NCBI GenBank assembly: GCA_005223085.1
Contig: NJBP01000027.1
Location: forward strand, 1-27,464
Origin: Candidatus Aerophobetes bacterium Ae_b3b
GTDB lineage: Bacteria > Aerophobota > Aerophobia > Aerophobales > AE-B3A
Direction: 5' to 3'
DNA: 27,464 bases
A model generated the notes under the pieces. The model did no database searches, was not told where the DNA came from, and saw only the letters and a program-made list of their open reading frames with translations. Made by a program: the position numbers and the translations under genes. Of this stretch, positions 11,337-18,745 are shown one piece after another. The stretch's first letter is position 1; each line of letters opens with the position of its first letter.

Positions 11337-12455
11337 TTAAATGGTCCACTTAAGAATCTCTCTTAGATCTTCATCACTTGCTTCCCGAGGATTTTTGCTC
11401 ATGCTGCTACTTCTAGACTCAGCAATAATGCTAGGAAAGTGAGCTTCGGTAATTCCGTATGGCCTGAAATTGAGAGGTAGGCCAATCCGCTCCAAAAACC
11501 TTTCTATGGCGTTGGGTAGATCCTCTACCCTCTTAACTCCAATTTTCTTTGCTATCTGAGTAAATTTCTCCGGTCTTGAGATCAGGTTAAATCCCAACAC
11601 ATGAGGTAGGAGAATAGCACAGGCCAGTCCATGGGGAACGCCAAACCGTGCTCCGATCGGGTGCGCCAGTCCATGAACTGCACCAAGGCCAGAATTAGAG
11701 AAAGCCATGGCAGAAAGTAGACTACCCAAAGCCATTTTTTCACGGATCTCTGCATCTTTCCCATTGGCAACAGCTTGAGGTAAATTTTGAAAAATAATCT
11801 CAATGGCTTGAAGAGCCAGAGTATCGGTAATTGGATTTGACGTCCTGGTAACATAGGACTCAAGAGCCTGGGTGAAAGCATCCATCCCGGTGTAAGCTGT
11901 AACTTGAGAAGGAAGAAAAAGAGTTAACTCAGGGTCAACCAGAGCTACTCTAGCTATCATATAGGGACTGCGGATGCTTTTCTTAAGGGAGACCTTTCTA
12001 TCGGTGAGAACAGAATTATTAGTAATCTCTGCTCCGGTCCCAGCGGTAGTGGGAATAGCCACAAAGGGCAGTCCTTCTTTTTCAATCTTCCTACCAGCAT
12101 AATATTCCCAGATTGTACCTGACTGCCTGGCTAGAGAGGCAATAGCCTTAGCTGCATCCATGGCGCTTCCCCCACCCAGGCCAATGACAACATCAGTTTT
12201 TTTTATACGGGCAATTTTAATCCCTTGGTTCACTGTCTCCAGACAGGGATCGTGCTCAACTCGGTCAAAGAGATCCAGGCTAATTCCCTCTTGTTTAATA
12301 ACCCCTGTAACCCTATCCAGAATGCCAGTTTTTCGCATAGAGGAGCGACCGGTTACCAATAAGGCTTTCTTACCTAAAGAACTGAGCTCTTTTCCCAGCT
12401 CTTTAATTACCCCTCGGCCAAAGATAATGCGAGTTGGATACATTAAAAGAAACAT
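11337..12455 (-). CDS. Iron-containing (group III) alcohol dehydrogenase
   Basis: The start is set at ATG 12455, five bases after AGGAG; an in-frame TTG seven codons earlier has no such site. The 372-residue protein has the NAD(P)-binding signature Gly-Gly-Gly-Ser-Ala-Met-Asp-Ala-Ala-Lys (about 94-103 from this start), Pro-Thr-Thr-Ala-Gly-Thr-Gly-Ala-Glu, and the metal-site block His-Gly-Leu-Ala-His-Pro-Ile-Gly-Ala-Arg-Phe-x-x-Pro-His-Gly. In the first metal-ligand block the canonical Asp-x-x-x-His is Asp-Ala-Phe-Thr-Gln, so the second ligand is Gln instead of His, as occurs in some subfamilies. The substrate cannot be told. It probably shares a transcript with the downstream GltD-like gene and is driven by a consensus promoter at 12493-12520. 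The Gln may point to altered metal binding. Confidence 0.9.
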   Translation of the reverse strand: MFLLMYPTRIIFGRGVIKELGKELSSLGKKALLVTGRSSMRKTGILDRVTGVIKQEGISLDLFDRVEHDPCLETVNQGIKIARIKKTDVVIGLGGGSAMDAAKAIASLARQSGTIWEYYAGRKIEKEGLPFVAIPTTAGTGAEITNNSVLTDRKVSLKKSIRSPYMIARVALVDPELTLFLPSQVTAYTGMDAFTQALESYVTRTSNPITDTLALQAIEIIFQNLPQAVANGKDAEIREKMALGSLLSAMAFSNSGLGAVHGLAHPIGARFGVPHGLACAILLPHVLGFNLISRPEKFTQIAKKIGVKRVEDLPNAIERFLERIGLPLNFRPYGITEAHFPSIIAESRSSSMSKNPREASDEDLREILKWTI

Positions 12456-12492
12456 CTTTTCTCCTGTAAGTTCCAAAATGGTTGTCTAACCC

Positions 12493-12520
12493 ATTATAAG
12501 AAAGTAATCTCCTCTGTCAA
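12493..12520 (-). promoter_or_regulatory. Consensus promoter for the Fe-ADH operon
   Basis: On the minus strand TTGACA (12520-12515) and TATAAT (12498-12493) are separated by 16 bp. It lies about 40 bp upstream of the ADH start and diverges from the VapBC promoter. Confidence 0.75.
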
Positions 12521-12618
12521 TTTATCGGTCTTTCCCTGAAAGATCATTTCTCCCTTCAACTCTTCCTCAAACCTGGTAAAACAGCCCAGTTTGACCTGGA
12601 TAGTAGGACAAAAATATT

Positions 12619-12665
12619 TTGACATTACACTCAAGATATGTTATAATTTTGCTAAATAGTATAAC
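12619..12665 (+). promoter_or_regulatory. Consensus promoter and candidate operator of the VapBC pair
   Basis: TTGACA (12619-12624), 17 bp, TATAAT (12642-12647) matches consensus exactly. An inverted repeat GTTATA (12640-12645) and TATAAC (12660-12665) spans the -10 and the start site. This is where an AbrB-type antitoxin would autorepress. Confidence 0.75.
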
Positions 12666-12682
12666 AAACGAAGAGGGTCGAA

Positions 12683-12910
12683 ATGGCTATCGTTAAGACT
12701 ACAGTTAAGGGCCAAATAGTGATACCGGCTGAGCTCCGGAAGAAGTATCACATTAGCAAAGGAACGAGGGTTAAGATCGTGGATAGAGATGGAGAGATTG
12801 TAATTAAGCCACTTCTGACTAACCCTGTTAAGGAGGCAAGGGGTATATTTAGGGAAGGTAGATCTGCACTTAAGGCACTTTTGGCAGGTAGAGCAGAGGA
12901 TGTAAAGTGA
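12683..12910 (+). CDS. vapB: AbrB/SpoVT-type antitoxin (VapB-like)
   Basis: The 75-residue protein has the swapped-hairpin AbrB DNA-binding fold in residues 1-45: Thr-Thr-Val-Lys-Gly-Gln-Ile-Val-Ile-Pro-Ala-Glu-Leu-Arg-Lys-Lys-Tyr, then Gly-Thr-Arg-Val-Lys-Ile-Val and Glu-Ile-Val-Ile-Lys-Pro. The basic C-terminal tail (about 46-75) would wrap the toxin. GAGGGTCGAA precedes the ATG. Its stop overlaps the toxin start, as expected for a toxin-antitoxin pair. By family rule, it represses its own promoter, best together with the toxin, through the inverted repeat over the -10. The target site and partner specificity are inferred from gene order only. Confidence 0.9.
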   Translation: MAIVKTTVKGQIVIPAELRKKYHISKGTRVKIVDRDGEIVIKPLLTNPVKEARGIFREGRSALKALLAGRAEDVK

Positions 12911-13323
12911 TGAATTCTGAAAAAATAGTACTCGATAGCTATGCCGTGATAGCCTATTTTGAAAACGAGGTTGGAGCAAAGAAAGTGGAAGAGCTTTTGT
13001 GGCAGGCGGAATCGGGTAAAAGGTTACTGTTAATGAGCATAATAAACTGGGGTGAAGTTTACTATACTCTGCACCACTCAAAAGGAGAATCTAAGGCGGA
13101 GGAGGGTATACTGACAATGGATCAACTTCCCATTAGCTTGGTAAACGTGGACAGATCAATAACATACCAAGCTGCCAGGTTAAAGGTAAGATACTCTGTG
13201 GCACTGGGAGATTGCTTTGCCGCCGCTCTGGCTATAGCAAATAAAAGCCAAGTATTAACTGGAGATCCAGAATTTAAGAATCTGGAAGGTGAAGTCAGTA
13301 TTAGCTGGCTCAAACCTCTCTAA
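12910..13323 (+). CDS. vapC: PIN-domain toxin (VapC-like ribonuclease)
   Basis: The start is ATG 12910, which overlaps the antitoxin TGA; a GTG one codon earlier is possible. The 137-residue PIN domain keeps all four acidic positions of the family: Asp9 (Val-Leu-Asp-Ser-Tyr), Glu49 (Asn-Trp-Gly-Glu-Val), Asp101 (Leu-Gly-Asp-Cys-Phe-Ala) and Asp119 (Thr-Gly-Asp-Pro-Glu-Phe). These bind Mg2+ for RNA cleavage, often of initiator tRNA or of rRNA in characterised VapC toxins; the target here is unknown. With intact residues and a consensus promoter the module looks functional. It sits between housekeeping operons, away from the integrase island, which is usual for chromosomal VapBC pairs. Confidence 0.9.
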   Translation: MNSEKIVLDSYAVIAYFENEVGAKKVEELLWQAESGKRLLLMSIINWGEVYYTLHHSKGESKAEEGILTMDQLPISLVNVDRSITYQAARLKVRYSVALGDCFAAALAIANKSQVLTGDPEFKNLEGEVSISWLKPL

Positions 13324-13528
13324 CAACCCAAGACAAATCTTGATAACCAACTTTTGCAGGAAACTGACCCTATTAAATTTTTAGAATATCTTGAAATCCG
13401 TAATGTTTGGTTTGCATTAACAACGATCTATGTAAGGAACAGAAAGATTAGTTTTAGAATCACAGATTACACATTTAAATTATAGTTATTTTTGTAACAT
13501 CTGAGCTTGCGCGGCAAAGTATGATAGC

Positions 13529-13572
13529 CGCAACCTTTAGGTTGCGCTGTTTTACGCAGGCTAAAGCCTGCG
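13529..13572 (+). repeat. REP-like palindrome pair
   Basis: CGCAACC-TTTA-GGTTGCG (13529-13546) is followed by CGCAGGC-TAAA-GCCTGCG (13555-13572), both perfect 7-bp stems with 4-nt loops. The second palindrome, flanked by GTTTTA and ACTACC, recurs inverted at 24512-24529. Confidence 0.8.
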
Positions 13573-13600
13573 ACTACCAATTTTTTCATACCAAAGCTAG

Positions 13601-13628
13601 TTGACAGAGAACCCGCATATGATAGGAT
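13601..13628 (+). promoter_or_regulatory. metG operon promoter
   Basis: TTGACA (13601-13606), a 16-bp spacer and TAGGAT (13623-13628). It lies just after the REP-like repeat and about 25 bp before the metG start codon. Confidence 0.55.
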
Positions 13629-13651
13629 GAACTGCAATAAGGGGACAGAAT

Positions 13652-15178
13652 TTGAAGAAAAAATTTTATTTGACCACCCCGGTCTACTATGTTAATGATG
13701 TGCCTCACCTGGGACATGCTTATACCACCATTGCTGCGGATGCCCTGGCAAGATATAAGCGCCTTAAGGGATACGAGGTTCTTTTCCTAACCGGCACCGA
13801 CGAACATGGGGACAAGATCAACCGAGCAGCTAAAGAAAAGGGGGTCACTCCCATTGAACTGGCTGATCAAGTGGTCAGTCGCTTCCAGAATCTCTGGAAG
13901 AAGCTCTCTATCTCCAACGATGATTTTATCCGCACAACGGAGTCCCGGCACACTCAAGTAGTAAGTAAGGTCTTCCAAAGGCTTTATAGGCAAGAAGATA
14001 TCTACCGGGGAACCTACAAGGGATGGTACTGCGTCCCTTGTGAGAGCTTCTGGTTAGAGCCGCAGCTAAGGAATGGAAACCTTTGTCCGGAATGTGGACG
14101 CAAGACTGAAAAAGTAGAAGAGGAAAGTTATTTCTTCAGACTCTCTCGATATCAAAAACCACTTCTGGATTATCTTGAGCACCATCCTGACTTTGTTCTC
14201 CCTCCTAGCAGGAAAAATGAGGTAGTGGAGTTTGTCAAAAGGGGACTAAAGGATCTTAGCATTACCAGACTAAAACTGGCCTGGGGTGTACCCTGCCCCA
14301 TAGAAAAGAAGCACACAATCTATGTCTGGATCGATGCTCTTATCAATTATATCTCAGCCTTAGGATATGGGGCGAATAAAGATAAGTTTTCTATATTCTG
14401 GCCGGCTGATGTTCATTTGGTTGGAAAAGATATTTTGAGATTTCACGCCATTATCTGGCCAGCTCTTTTAATGGCTTTAGGGATAGAACTTCCCCAGACA
14501 GTCTTTGCTCATGGTTGGTGGAAAATGAAGGGAGAGAAGATGTCCAAATCCAAAAAGAACGTCATAGACCCCGAAGAAATTGTGAAACAACACGGAGCAG
14601 ATCAACTGCGCTACTTTCTTCTTCGAGAGGTTCCCTTTGGGCAGGACGGCAATTTTTCTATCCCCCTTTTTATCAAAAGAGTAAATAGCGACCTTGCCAA
14701 TGATCTAGGAAATCTACTCAGTAGAACCATTCCTCTGGTGGTGAGACATTGCGGAGGAAAGGTACCTTCTCCAGCGGACGAAGACAAAATTTTAGAGGAA
14801 AAAATAAAAAAAATCCTTCCCTCACTCGATGAAGCCATGAATATCCTCTCCTTTTCCGAAGCTTTATCTTGCATCTGGGAAATAATAAGATCAGCTAACC
14901 TCTACGTAGATAAATGTGCTCCCTGGAAACTGGCCAATCAAGCCGATAAGCAAAAAAGGCTAAATACCGTTCTTTATAACCTTTCAGAGACTCTGAGGGT
15001 GCTGGCACTCCTAGTTTTCCCTTTCATACCCGTGTCAGCACAAAAAATATGGACTCAGTTAGGAATGGAAGAAGACCTGGGCAGTCAAACTCTGGACAAG
15101 GCTGGGGTCTGGGGTGGATTAAGTCCGGGAACCACGGTAAAGAAAGGACCACCTCTTTTTCCTCGCATTAAGACGTAA
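13652..15178 (+). CDS. metG: Methionyl-tRNA synthetase
   Basis: The 508-residue class I synthetase charges tRNA-Met. Its HIGH box is His-Leu-Gly-His (19-22). The zinc knuckle is Cys-Val-Pro-Cys (about 127-130) with Cys-Pro-Glu-Cys (about 145-148). The signature loop is Lys-Met-Ser-Lys-Ser (about 296-300). The all-helical anticodon-binding domain fills the last 170 residues. There is no C-terminal tRNA-binding (Trbp111) domain, so it is the short form. The start is TTG 13652 with AAGGGGACAGAA upstream. ksgA follows 10 bp later and mtnA 17 bp after that, so it heads an operon whose members all touch methionine, SAM or translation. Confidence 0.97.
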   Translation: MKKKFYLTTPVYYVNDVPHLGHAYTTIAADALARYKRLKGYEVLFLTGTDEHGDKINRAAKEKGVTPIELADQVVSRFQNLWKKLSISNDDFIRTTESRHTQVVSKVFQRLYRQEDIYRGTYKGWYCVPCESFWLEPQLRNGNLCPECGRKTEKVEEESYFFRLSRYQKPLLDYLEHHPDFVLPPSRKNEVVEFVKRGLKDLSITRLKLAWGVPCPIEKKHTIYVWIDALINYISALGYGANKDKFSIFWPADVHLVGKDILRFHAIIWPALLMALGIELPQTVFAHGWWKMKGEKMSKSKKNVIDPEEIVKQHGADQLRYFLLREVPFGQDGNFSIPLFIKRVNSDLANDLGNLLSRTIPLVVRHCGGKVPSPADEDKILEEKIKKILPSLDEAMNILSFSEALSCIWEIIRSANLYVDKCAPWKLANQADKQKRLNTVLYNLSETLRVLALLVFPFIPVSAQKIWTQLGMEEDLGSQTLDKAGVWGGLSPGTTVKKGPPLFPRIKT

Positions 15179-15188
15179 TACATGGAAA

Positions 15189-16010
15189 ATGAAATTAAAA
15201 GAGAAGACGGAGTATCTCTGGGAGAAGTATAATTTTACTCCTAAAAAAGAGCTGGGTCAAAATTTTTTGATCGATCCTGGTATAGTTGATAGGATAATAG
15301 AGAGCTCAAAGCTTACCAAAGCTGATACCGTAGTTGAGGTAGGAGCAGGAACCGGGGTTTTAACTGAGAGGCTAGCTAAGAGTGCCGGGAAGGTGATAGG
15401 AGTAGAAATTGATGAAAAACTATGTCAGATTTTAAAGGAAGAACTTGCCGACTACGATAACCTTAAGATAATCTGTGGAGATATCGAACAGTTTTGCTTC
15501 CAGAAAAGATTTACTCAGTCACAATCAGTTAAAATAGTGGGAAATCTACCCTATCAGATAGCTTCTTCTTTTCTTTTAAATCTTGCCCGAAAGGAATGGA
15601 TCAAGTTTATGGTGGTAATGGTACAAAGGGAAGTGGCAGAAAAACTGCTGGCTAGACCCGGAGAAAAAAAAAGAGGCACATTAACTGTCCTCATGAACTA
15701 CTATACTATTATTAATAGAGTCATTAACGCTCCTCCCCAGGTTTTTATTCCGGCTCCTAAAGTGGCATCCAGTTTAATTAGAATAGATAGAAAGGAAAAC
15801 CGGTTGGCAAAAAATGAGGATCGTTTTATGAGCGTAGTGAAAGGAGCTTTTCGCTTACGTCGTAAGATGCTAGTGAATGCACTTAGTAGCGAGCTGGGAA
15901 AAGACAAAACTCTGATTAAGGAGAGATTGAACCGAATAGGGATCGACGGGAAAAGAAGAGCAGAGGACCTGACGGTGGAGGAGTTCGTCAGAATAAGCGA
16001 AGCGTTGTAG
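15189..16010 (+). CDS. rsmA: 16S rRNA dimethyladenosine transferase KsgA/RsmA
   Basis: The 273-residue SAM-dependent methyltransferase dimethylates two adjacent adenosines near the 3' end of 16S rRNA. It shows Leu-Gly-Gln-Asn-Phe-Leu (21-26), the SAM-binding Val-Glu-Val-Gly-Ala-Gly-Thr-Gly (48-55), Val-Glu-Ile-Asp-Glu (75-79), and the catalytic Asn-Leu-Pro-Tyr-Gln-Ile-Ala-Ser-Ser motif (about 119-127). Full length for the family. Ten bases separate it from metG, and mtnA follows at once, so it is co-transcribed. The upstream GGAAAATGA is a modest ribosome-binding region just after the metG stop. Confidence 0.96.
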   Translation: MKLKEKTEYLWEKYNFTPKKELGQNFLIDPGIVDRIIESSKLTKADTVVEVGAGTGVLTERLAKSAGKVIGVEIDEKLCQILKEELADYDNLKIICGDIEQFCFQKRFTQSQSVKIVGNLPYQIASSFLLNLARKEWIKFMVVMVQREVAEKLLARPGEKKRGTLTVLMNYYTIINRVINAPPQVFIPAPKVASSLIRIDRKENRLAKNEDRFMSVVKGAFRLRRKMLVNALSSELGKDKTLIKERLNRIGIDGKRRAEDLTVEEFVRISEAL

Positions 16011-16027
16011 ATTAAGAGAAAATAAAG

Positions 16028-17062
16028 ATGCCTATTAAAACTATCGAGTGGATAGAAGGGAAGGTTAAAATTATAGATCAGAGTAAACTTCCTCAAAAAT
16101 TGGAGTACATTTATTGTAAGGATGTAGAAACTCTCGGAGAGGCAATTAGCTCCCTTAAGATAAGGGGCGCCCCTGTGATAGGAATTGCGGCAGCTTTTGG
16201 GGTCGTCCTGGGGATAAAGAAGTCTTCTTCTCAGAACTATCTTAGCTTTCAGAAGGAGATAGAAAAAGTCATTGATTACCTGGCGCGTTCCCGCCCTACG
16301 GCGGTTAACCTTTTCTGGTCCTTGAAGCGTATGAGGAACTGCGCAGAAAAGAACAAAGACAAACAGATAAAGGAAATAAAGACCATTCTTGAAAAAGAAG
16401 CACTTCAAATAATGGAAGAAGATAAACGATGTAATCGGCAGATTGGGGAAAACGGAGCACGTCTTATTGAGGATGGACAGACAATTCTAACCCACTGCAA
16501 CGCTGGAACTCTAGCTACAGCTGATTATGGAACTGCCCTGGGGATTATTTACCGAGCAAAACAGAAAGGAAAGAAAGTCAAAGTTTACGTTGACGAGACC
16601 CGTCCTCTTCTCCAAGGAGCAAGACTGACCACCTGGGAACTCCTCCGGGAAGGAATTGAGGTGGTCTTGATCTGTGATGATATGGCTGGACAGGTAATGC
16701 AAGAGGGAAAGATCAATAAGATCTTGGTGGGAGCAGATAGAGTCGCCGCCAATGGTGACGTAGCCAACAAGATAGGAACTTATATGCTGGCGGTACTGGC
16801 AAAGGAGAATGGAATTCCCTTTTACGTAGTCTGTCCTTTCTCCAGCATTGATCTATCCCTACCTTCTGGTAAAGAAATCCCTATTGAGCAAAGAGATTCT
16901 TCTGAGATAACCACCTTTTTGGGAAAAAGGATTGCTCCTCAGGGAGTTAAGACATATAATCCTGCTTTTGATGTGACTCCAGCTATGTACATAAAAGGTA
17001 TAATCACGGAAAAAGGAATACACCAACCTCCTTACGAGAAAAGTCTGCAAAGGCAGGATTAG
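16028..17062 (+). CDS. mtnA: Methylthioribose-1-phosphate isomerase
   Basis: The 344-residue enzyme of methionine salvage converts 5-methylthioribose-1-phosphate to the ribulose form. Diagnostic residues are Arg-Gly-Ala-Pro (46-49), the catalytic Cys157 in Thr-His-Cys-Asn-Ala-Gly-Thr-Leu-Ala-Thr, Glu-Thr-Arg-Pro (190-193), and Asp237 in Val-Gly-Ala-Asp-Arg-Val followed by Gly-Asp-Val-Ala-Asn-Lys-Ile-Gly-Thr-Tyr. These distinguish MtnA from eIF2B subunits; ribose-1,5-bisphosphate isomerase is a close relative and a less likely alternative. It is third in the metG operon. No other mtn gene is present in the window, so the rest of the pathway must be elsewhere or replaced. Confidence 0.95.
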   Translation: MPIKTIEWIEGKVKIIDQSKLPQKLEYIYCKDVETLGEAISSLKIRGAPVIGIAAAFGVVLGIKKSSSQNYLSFQKEIEKVIDYLARSRPTAVNLFWSLKRMRNCAEKNKDKQIKEIKTILEKEALQIMEEDKRCNRQIGENGARLIEDGQTILTHCNAGTLATADYGTALGIIYRAKQKGKKVKVYVDETRPLLQGARLTTWELLREGIEVVLICDDMAGQVMQEGKINKILVGADRVAANGDVANKIGTYMLAVLAKENGIPFYVVCPFSSIDLSLPSGKEIPIEQRDSSEITTFLGKRIAPQGVKTYNPAFDVTPAMYIKGIITEKGIHQPPYEKSLQRQD

Positions 17063-17140
17063 AAGGAGTAAAGGATTAGAGGATTAAAGGGGTAGAGGAT
17101 TAAAAGGCAAAACCAGAGAAAGAATTAGAGGAACAGGAAA
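17063..17140 (+). repeat. A/G-rich direct repeats before gatC
   Basis: The 78-bp gap holds repeated GGATTA-AAGG/AGAGGATTA units (about 17063-17110), a short purine-only minisatellite. It ends in GAGGAACAGGAAA, which serves as the gatC ribosome-binding region. Confidence 0.55.
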
Positions 17141-17434
17141 ATGGCAAAAAAGATTGATCGAAAAGAGGTCAAGTATATTGCTCACCTGGCGCGTCTTCAA
17201 TTAACCTCAGAAGAGGAAGAAAAATTCAGCCGCCAGCTAGGAGAGATCCTGAGCTATGTGGACAAACTGAAAGAAGTAGATACTCGTAATGTCCCCCCTA
17301 CTTCCCATGTCTTTGCTTTAAAGAACGTATTCAGAGACGACAAACAAAAGAAATCTCTTTCCCAGCGAGAAGCCCTGTCTAATGCTCCCAAGAAGAAACG
17401 AAATCAGTTTCAGGTTCCCAAGATAATAGAGTAA
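17141..17434 (+). CDS. gatC: Glutamyl/aspartyl-tRNA amidotransferase subunit C
   Basis: The 97-residue GatC stabilises the GatA-GatB amidotransferase that converts Glu-tRNA-Gln (or Asp-tRNA-Asn) to the amide. Typical features are Val-Lys-Tyr-Ile-Ala-His-Leu-Ala-Arg-Leu near residues 10-19, Glu-Glu-Glu-Glu-Lys-Phe, Gln-Leu-Gly-Glu-Ile-Leu-Ser-Tyr-Val-Asp-Lys-Leu, and the conserved Val-Pro-Pro-Thr-Ser-His-Val. Length is normal. gatA is often next to gatC but is absent here: the following gene, mreD, is on the opposite strand and starts its stop codon the very next base. So gatC is probably the last gene of the metG operon. Confidence 0.93.
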   Translation: MAKKIDRKEVKYIAHLARLQLTSEEEEKFSRQLGEILSYVDKLKEVDTRNVPPTSHVFALKNVFRDDKQKKSLSQREALSNAPKKKRNQFQVPKIIE

Positions 17435-17929
17435 CTAAGCTCTATAGATTCTTTCCTTTCGATGGATTTCTCGCACGAAGAAAATAAGAAAAACTAAAAC
17501 CATGTTATACAAGGAGGTGGACAGCGTAAGGTAGACGATTTTTTCTAAAAAAGAAGAGGAAAGGCGAAAGATAGTTAACCAGGCCGAAAGGATAGCTCCA
17601 TTCAGGATGCTGGTTAGGCCCACCATGAGGAGAATAAAGACGATGTTTTCCTGGTAGACCCTTTCCCTTACCTCGGAGGTGAGAAATCCTACTAAACACA
17701 GAGCAAAGGCGTTTACTCCCAGTAAGGGATAAAAGAAGATATCCTCGAGCAGTCCAATTGTAAAACCGGCTAATAATCCTTCTTTCCAGTCATGGGTCCA
17801 GGCCCATAGAATGAGCAGAATAAAGGGGAAATCTGGCTTACCTCCCCCAAAAGAAACTATCCCCATCAAACCAGCCTCCAGAAGGAAAACCAGACCAAGC
17901 AGAAGGATGAAGACAGCCAATTTTTTCAT
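17435..17929 (-). CDS. mreD: Rod shape-determining protein MreD
   Basis: The 164-residue membrane protein is the third MreBCD subunit, linking the cytoskeleton to peptidoglycan synthesis. It has about five transmembrane helices and the family-typical Pro-Asp-Phe-Pro-Phe-Ile-Leu-Leu-Ile-Leu-Trp-Ala segment near residue 32-43. Gly-Phe-Thr-Ile-Gly-Leu-Leu-Glu-Asp-Ile-Phe (about 55-65) and Gly-Val-Asn-Ala-Phe follow, the Gly-Leu-x-x-Asp signature region. Its start overlaps the mreC stop by 4 bp (ATGA), so they are translationally coupled. It ends directly against the gatC stop, with no terminator between the converging genes. Confidence 0.9.
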   Translation of the reverse strand: MKKLAVFILLLGLVFLLEAGLMGIVSFGGGKPDFPFILLILWAWTHDWKEGLLAGFTIGLLEDIFFYPLLGVNAFALCLVGFLTSEVRERVYQENIVFILLMVGLTSILNGAILSAWLTIFRLSSSFLEKIVYLTLSTSLYNMVLVFLIFFVREIHRKERIYRA

Positions 17930-18735
17930 TTCTTTATGACAAACAGTTCCTCTAGCTTCCCAAAATCTACTGAGGGAACAACCTCCACTTCTTGAAATAA
18001 ACGATTAGGATTCTTTTTGACTCGAGAAATTCTTCCCACCAAAATTCCTTGGGGAAAAAGGCCCCCCAACCCGGAAGTCACAATCTCATCCTCTACCTCG
18101 GCAGAGACTTTGGTTAAAAGATATTTCAACTCACATGCCTTCCCCATACCCTGCAAGATAGCCACATCCCTGGTTCTTTCATTTCTTACCCCTACCTTGC
18201 TCCTCTCATCCAGAATTGTCAGAACTTTGGCTTGATGAGGATAGACCTCAATTACCCTTCCTACCAATCCCTGAGCATTAACCACAACCATCTCCTTTTC
18301 TATCTCCTCTTTTTTTCCTTTTCCTAAAAAAAAGACTTTAAAATAGTCACGAGGGGCATAGGCCACTACCTGGACAGGGAGAAGTTCATAGGGTTGTTTT
18401 TGTTGGAATTCAAGCATCTTCTCCAGTCTCTCATTGGTAGACACCATCCTCTGATAATAATTCTTCTCCTGGAAAACGAGTTGGGCGAGCCGATCCTTAA
18501 GGGCCTTGTTTTCCTCTCTCAGTCTTCTTGAGCCACGGATATTTTCGATGAATTTGACTATGTTGGATTTAACATGAAAACCGGCTGCCGGGAATGACCC
18601 TATTAAGACATAGCTTTTCTCTCTGATTCGGACGACCACATCACTATGGTAGGAGGAAATCAACATTAGAATAGAGGATAGAAAGAGAGACCCAACCAAA
18701 AAAAATATCTTTAAAGAAATTGCTCTTTTAATCAT
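17926..18735 (-). CDS. mreC: Rod shape-determining protein MreC
   Basis: The 269-residue MreC has one N-terminal membrane helix (about 9-27) and a coiled coil rich in Glu/Lys/Arg (about 65-115, Arg-Arg-Leu-Arg-Glu-Glu-Asn-Lys-Ala-Leu-Lys). A periplasmic two-barrel domain follows, with Val-Asn-Ala-Gln-Gly-Leu-Val-Gly-Arg-Val, Thr-Ile-Leu-Asp-Glu-Arg-Ser-Lys-Val-Gly-Val and Val-Thr-Ser-Gly-Leu-Gly-Gly-Leu-Phe-Pro-Gln-Gly. It scaffolds the elongasome between MreB/MreD and PBP2. It lies 10 bp after mreB and overlaps mreD. Length is slightly shorter than E. coli MreC but normal for many lineages. Confidence 0.95.
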   Translation of the reverse strand: MIKRAISLKIFFLVGSLFLSSILMLISSYHSDVVVRIREKSYVLIGSFPAAGFHVKSNIVKFIENIRGSRRLREENKALKDRLAQLVFQEKNYYQRMVSTNERLEKMLEFQQKQPYELLPVQVVAYAPRDYFKVFFLGKGKKEEIEKEMVVVNAQGLVGRVIEVYPHQAKVLTILDERSKVGVRNERTRDVAILQGMGKACELKYLLTKVSAEVEDEIVTSGLGGLFPQGILVGRISRVKKNPNRLFQEVEVVPSVDFGKLEELFVIKK

Positions 18736-18745
18736 CTTGATTTGA

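Larger units (their letters stand above)
13324..13651. other. Intergenic region before metG
   Basis: No gene seen in the 328 bp. Positions 13324-13500 show nothing I recognise. A pair of palindromic repeats (13529-13572) and the metG promoter (13601-13628) follow. A T-box or other methionine riboswitch was looked for and not recognised. Confidence 0.6.

Noticed and set aside
12641-13081. A 146-codon minus-strand frame over vapB-vapC
   Set aside because: Antisense to two genes with clear family motifs and a consensus promoter.
13324-13651. T-box or SAM-type riboswitch before metG
   Set aside because: No conserved T-box sequence or SAM aptamer elements could be found, and no terminator is evident.
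15701-16408. A 235-codon minus-strand open frame
   Set aside because: Lies antisense to ksgA and mtnA, both clearly coding; it has no recognisable motifs.
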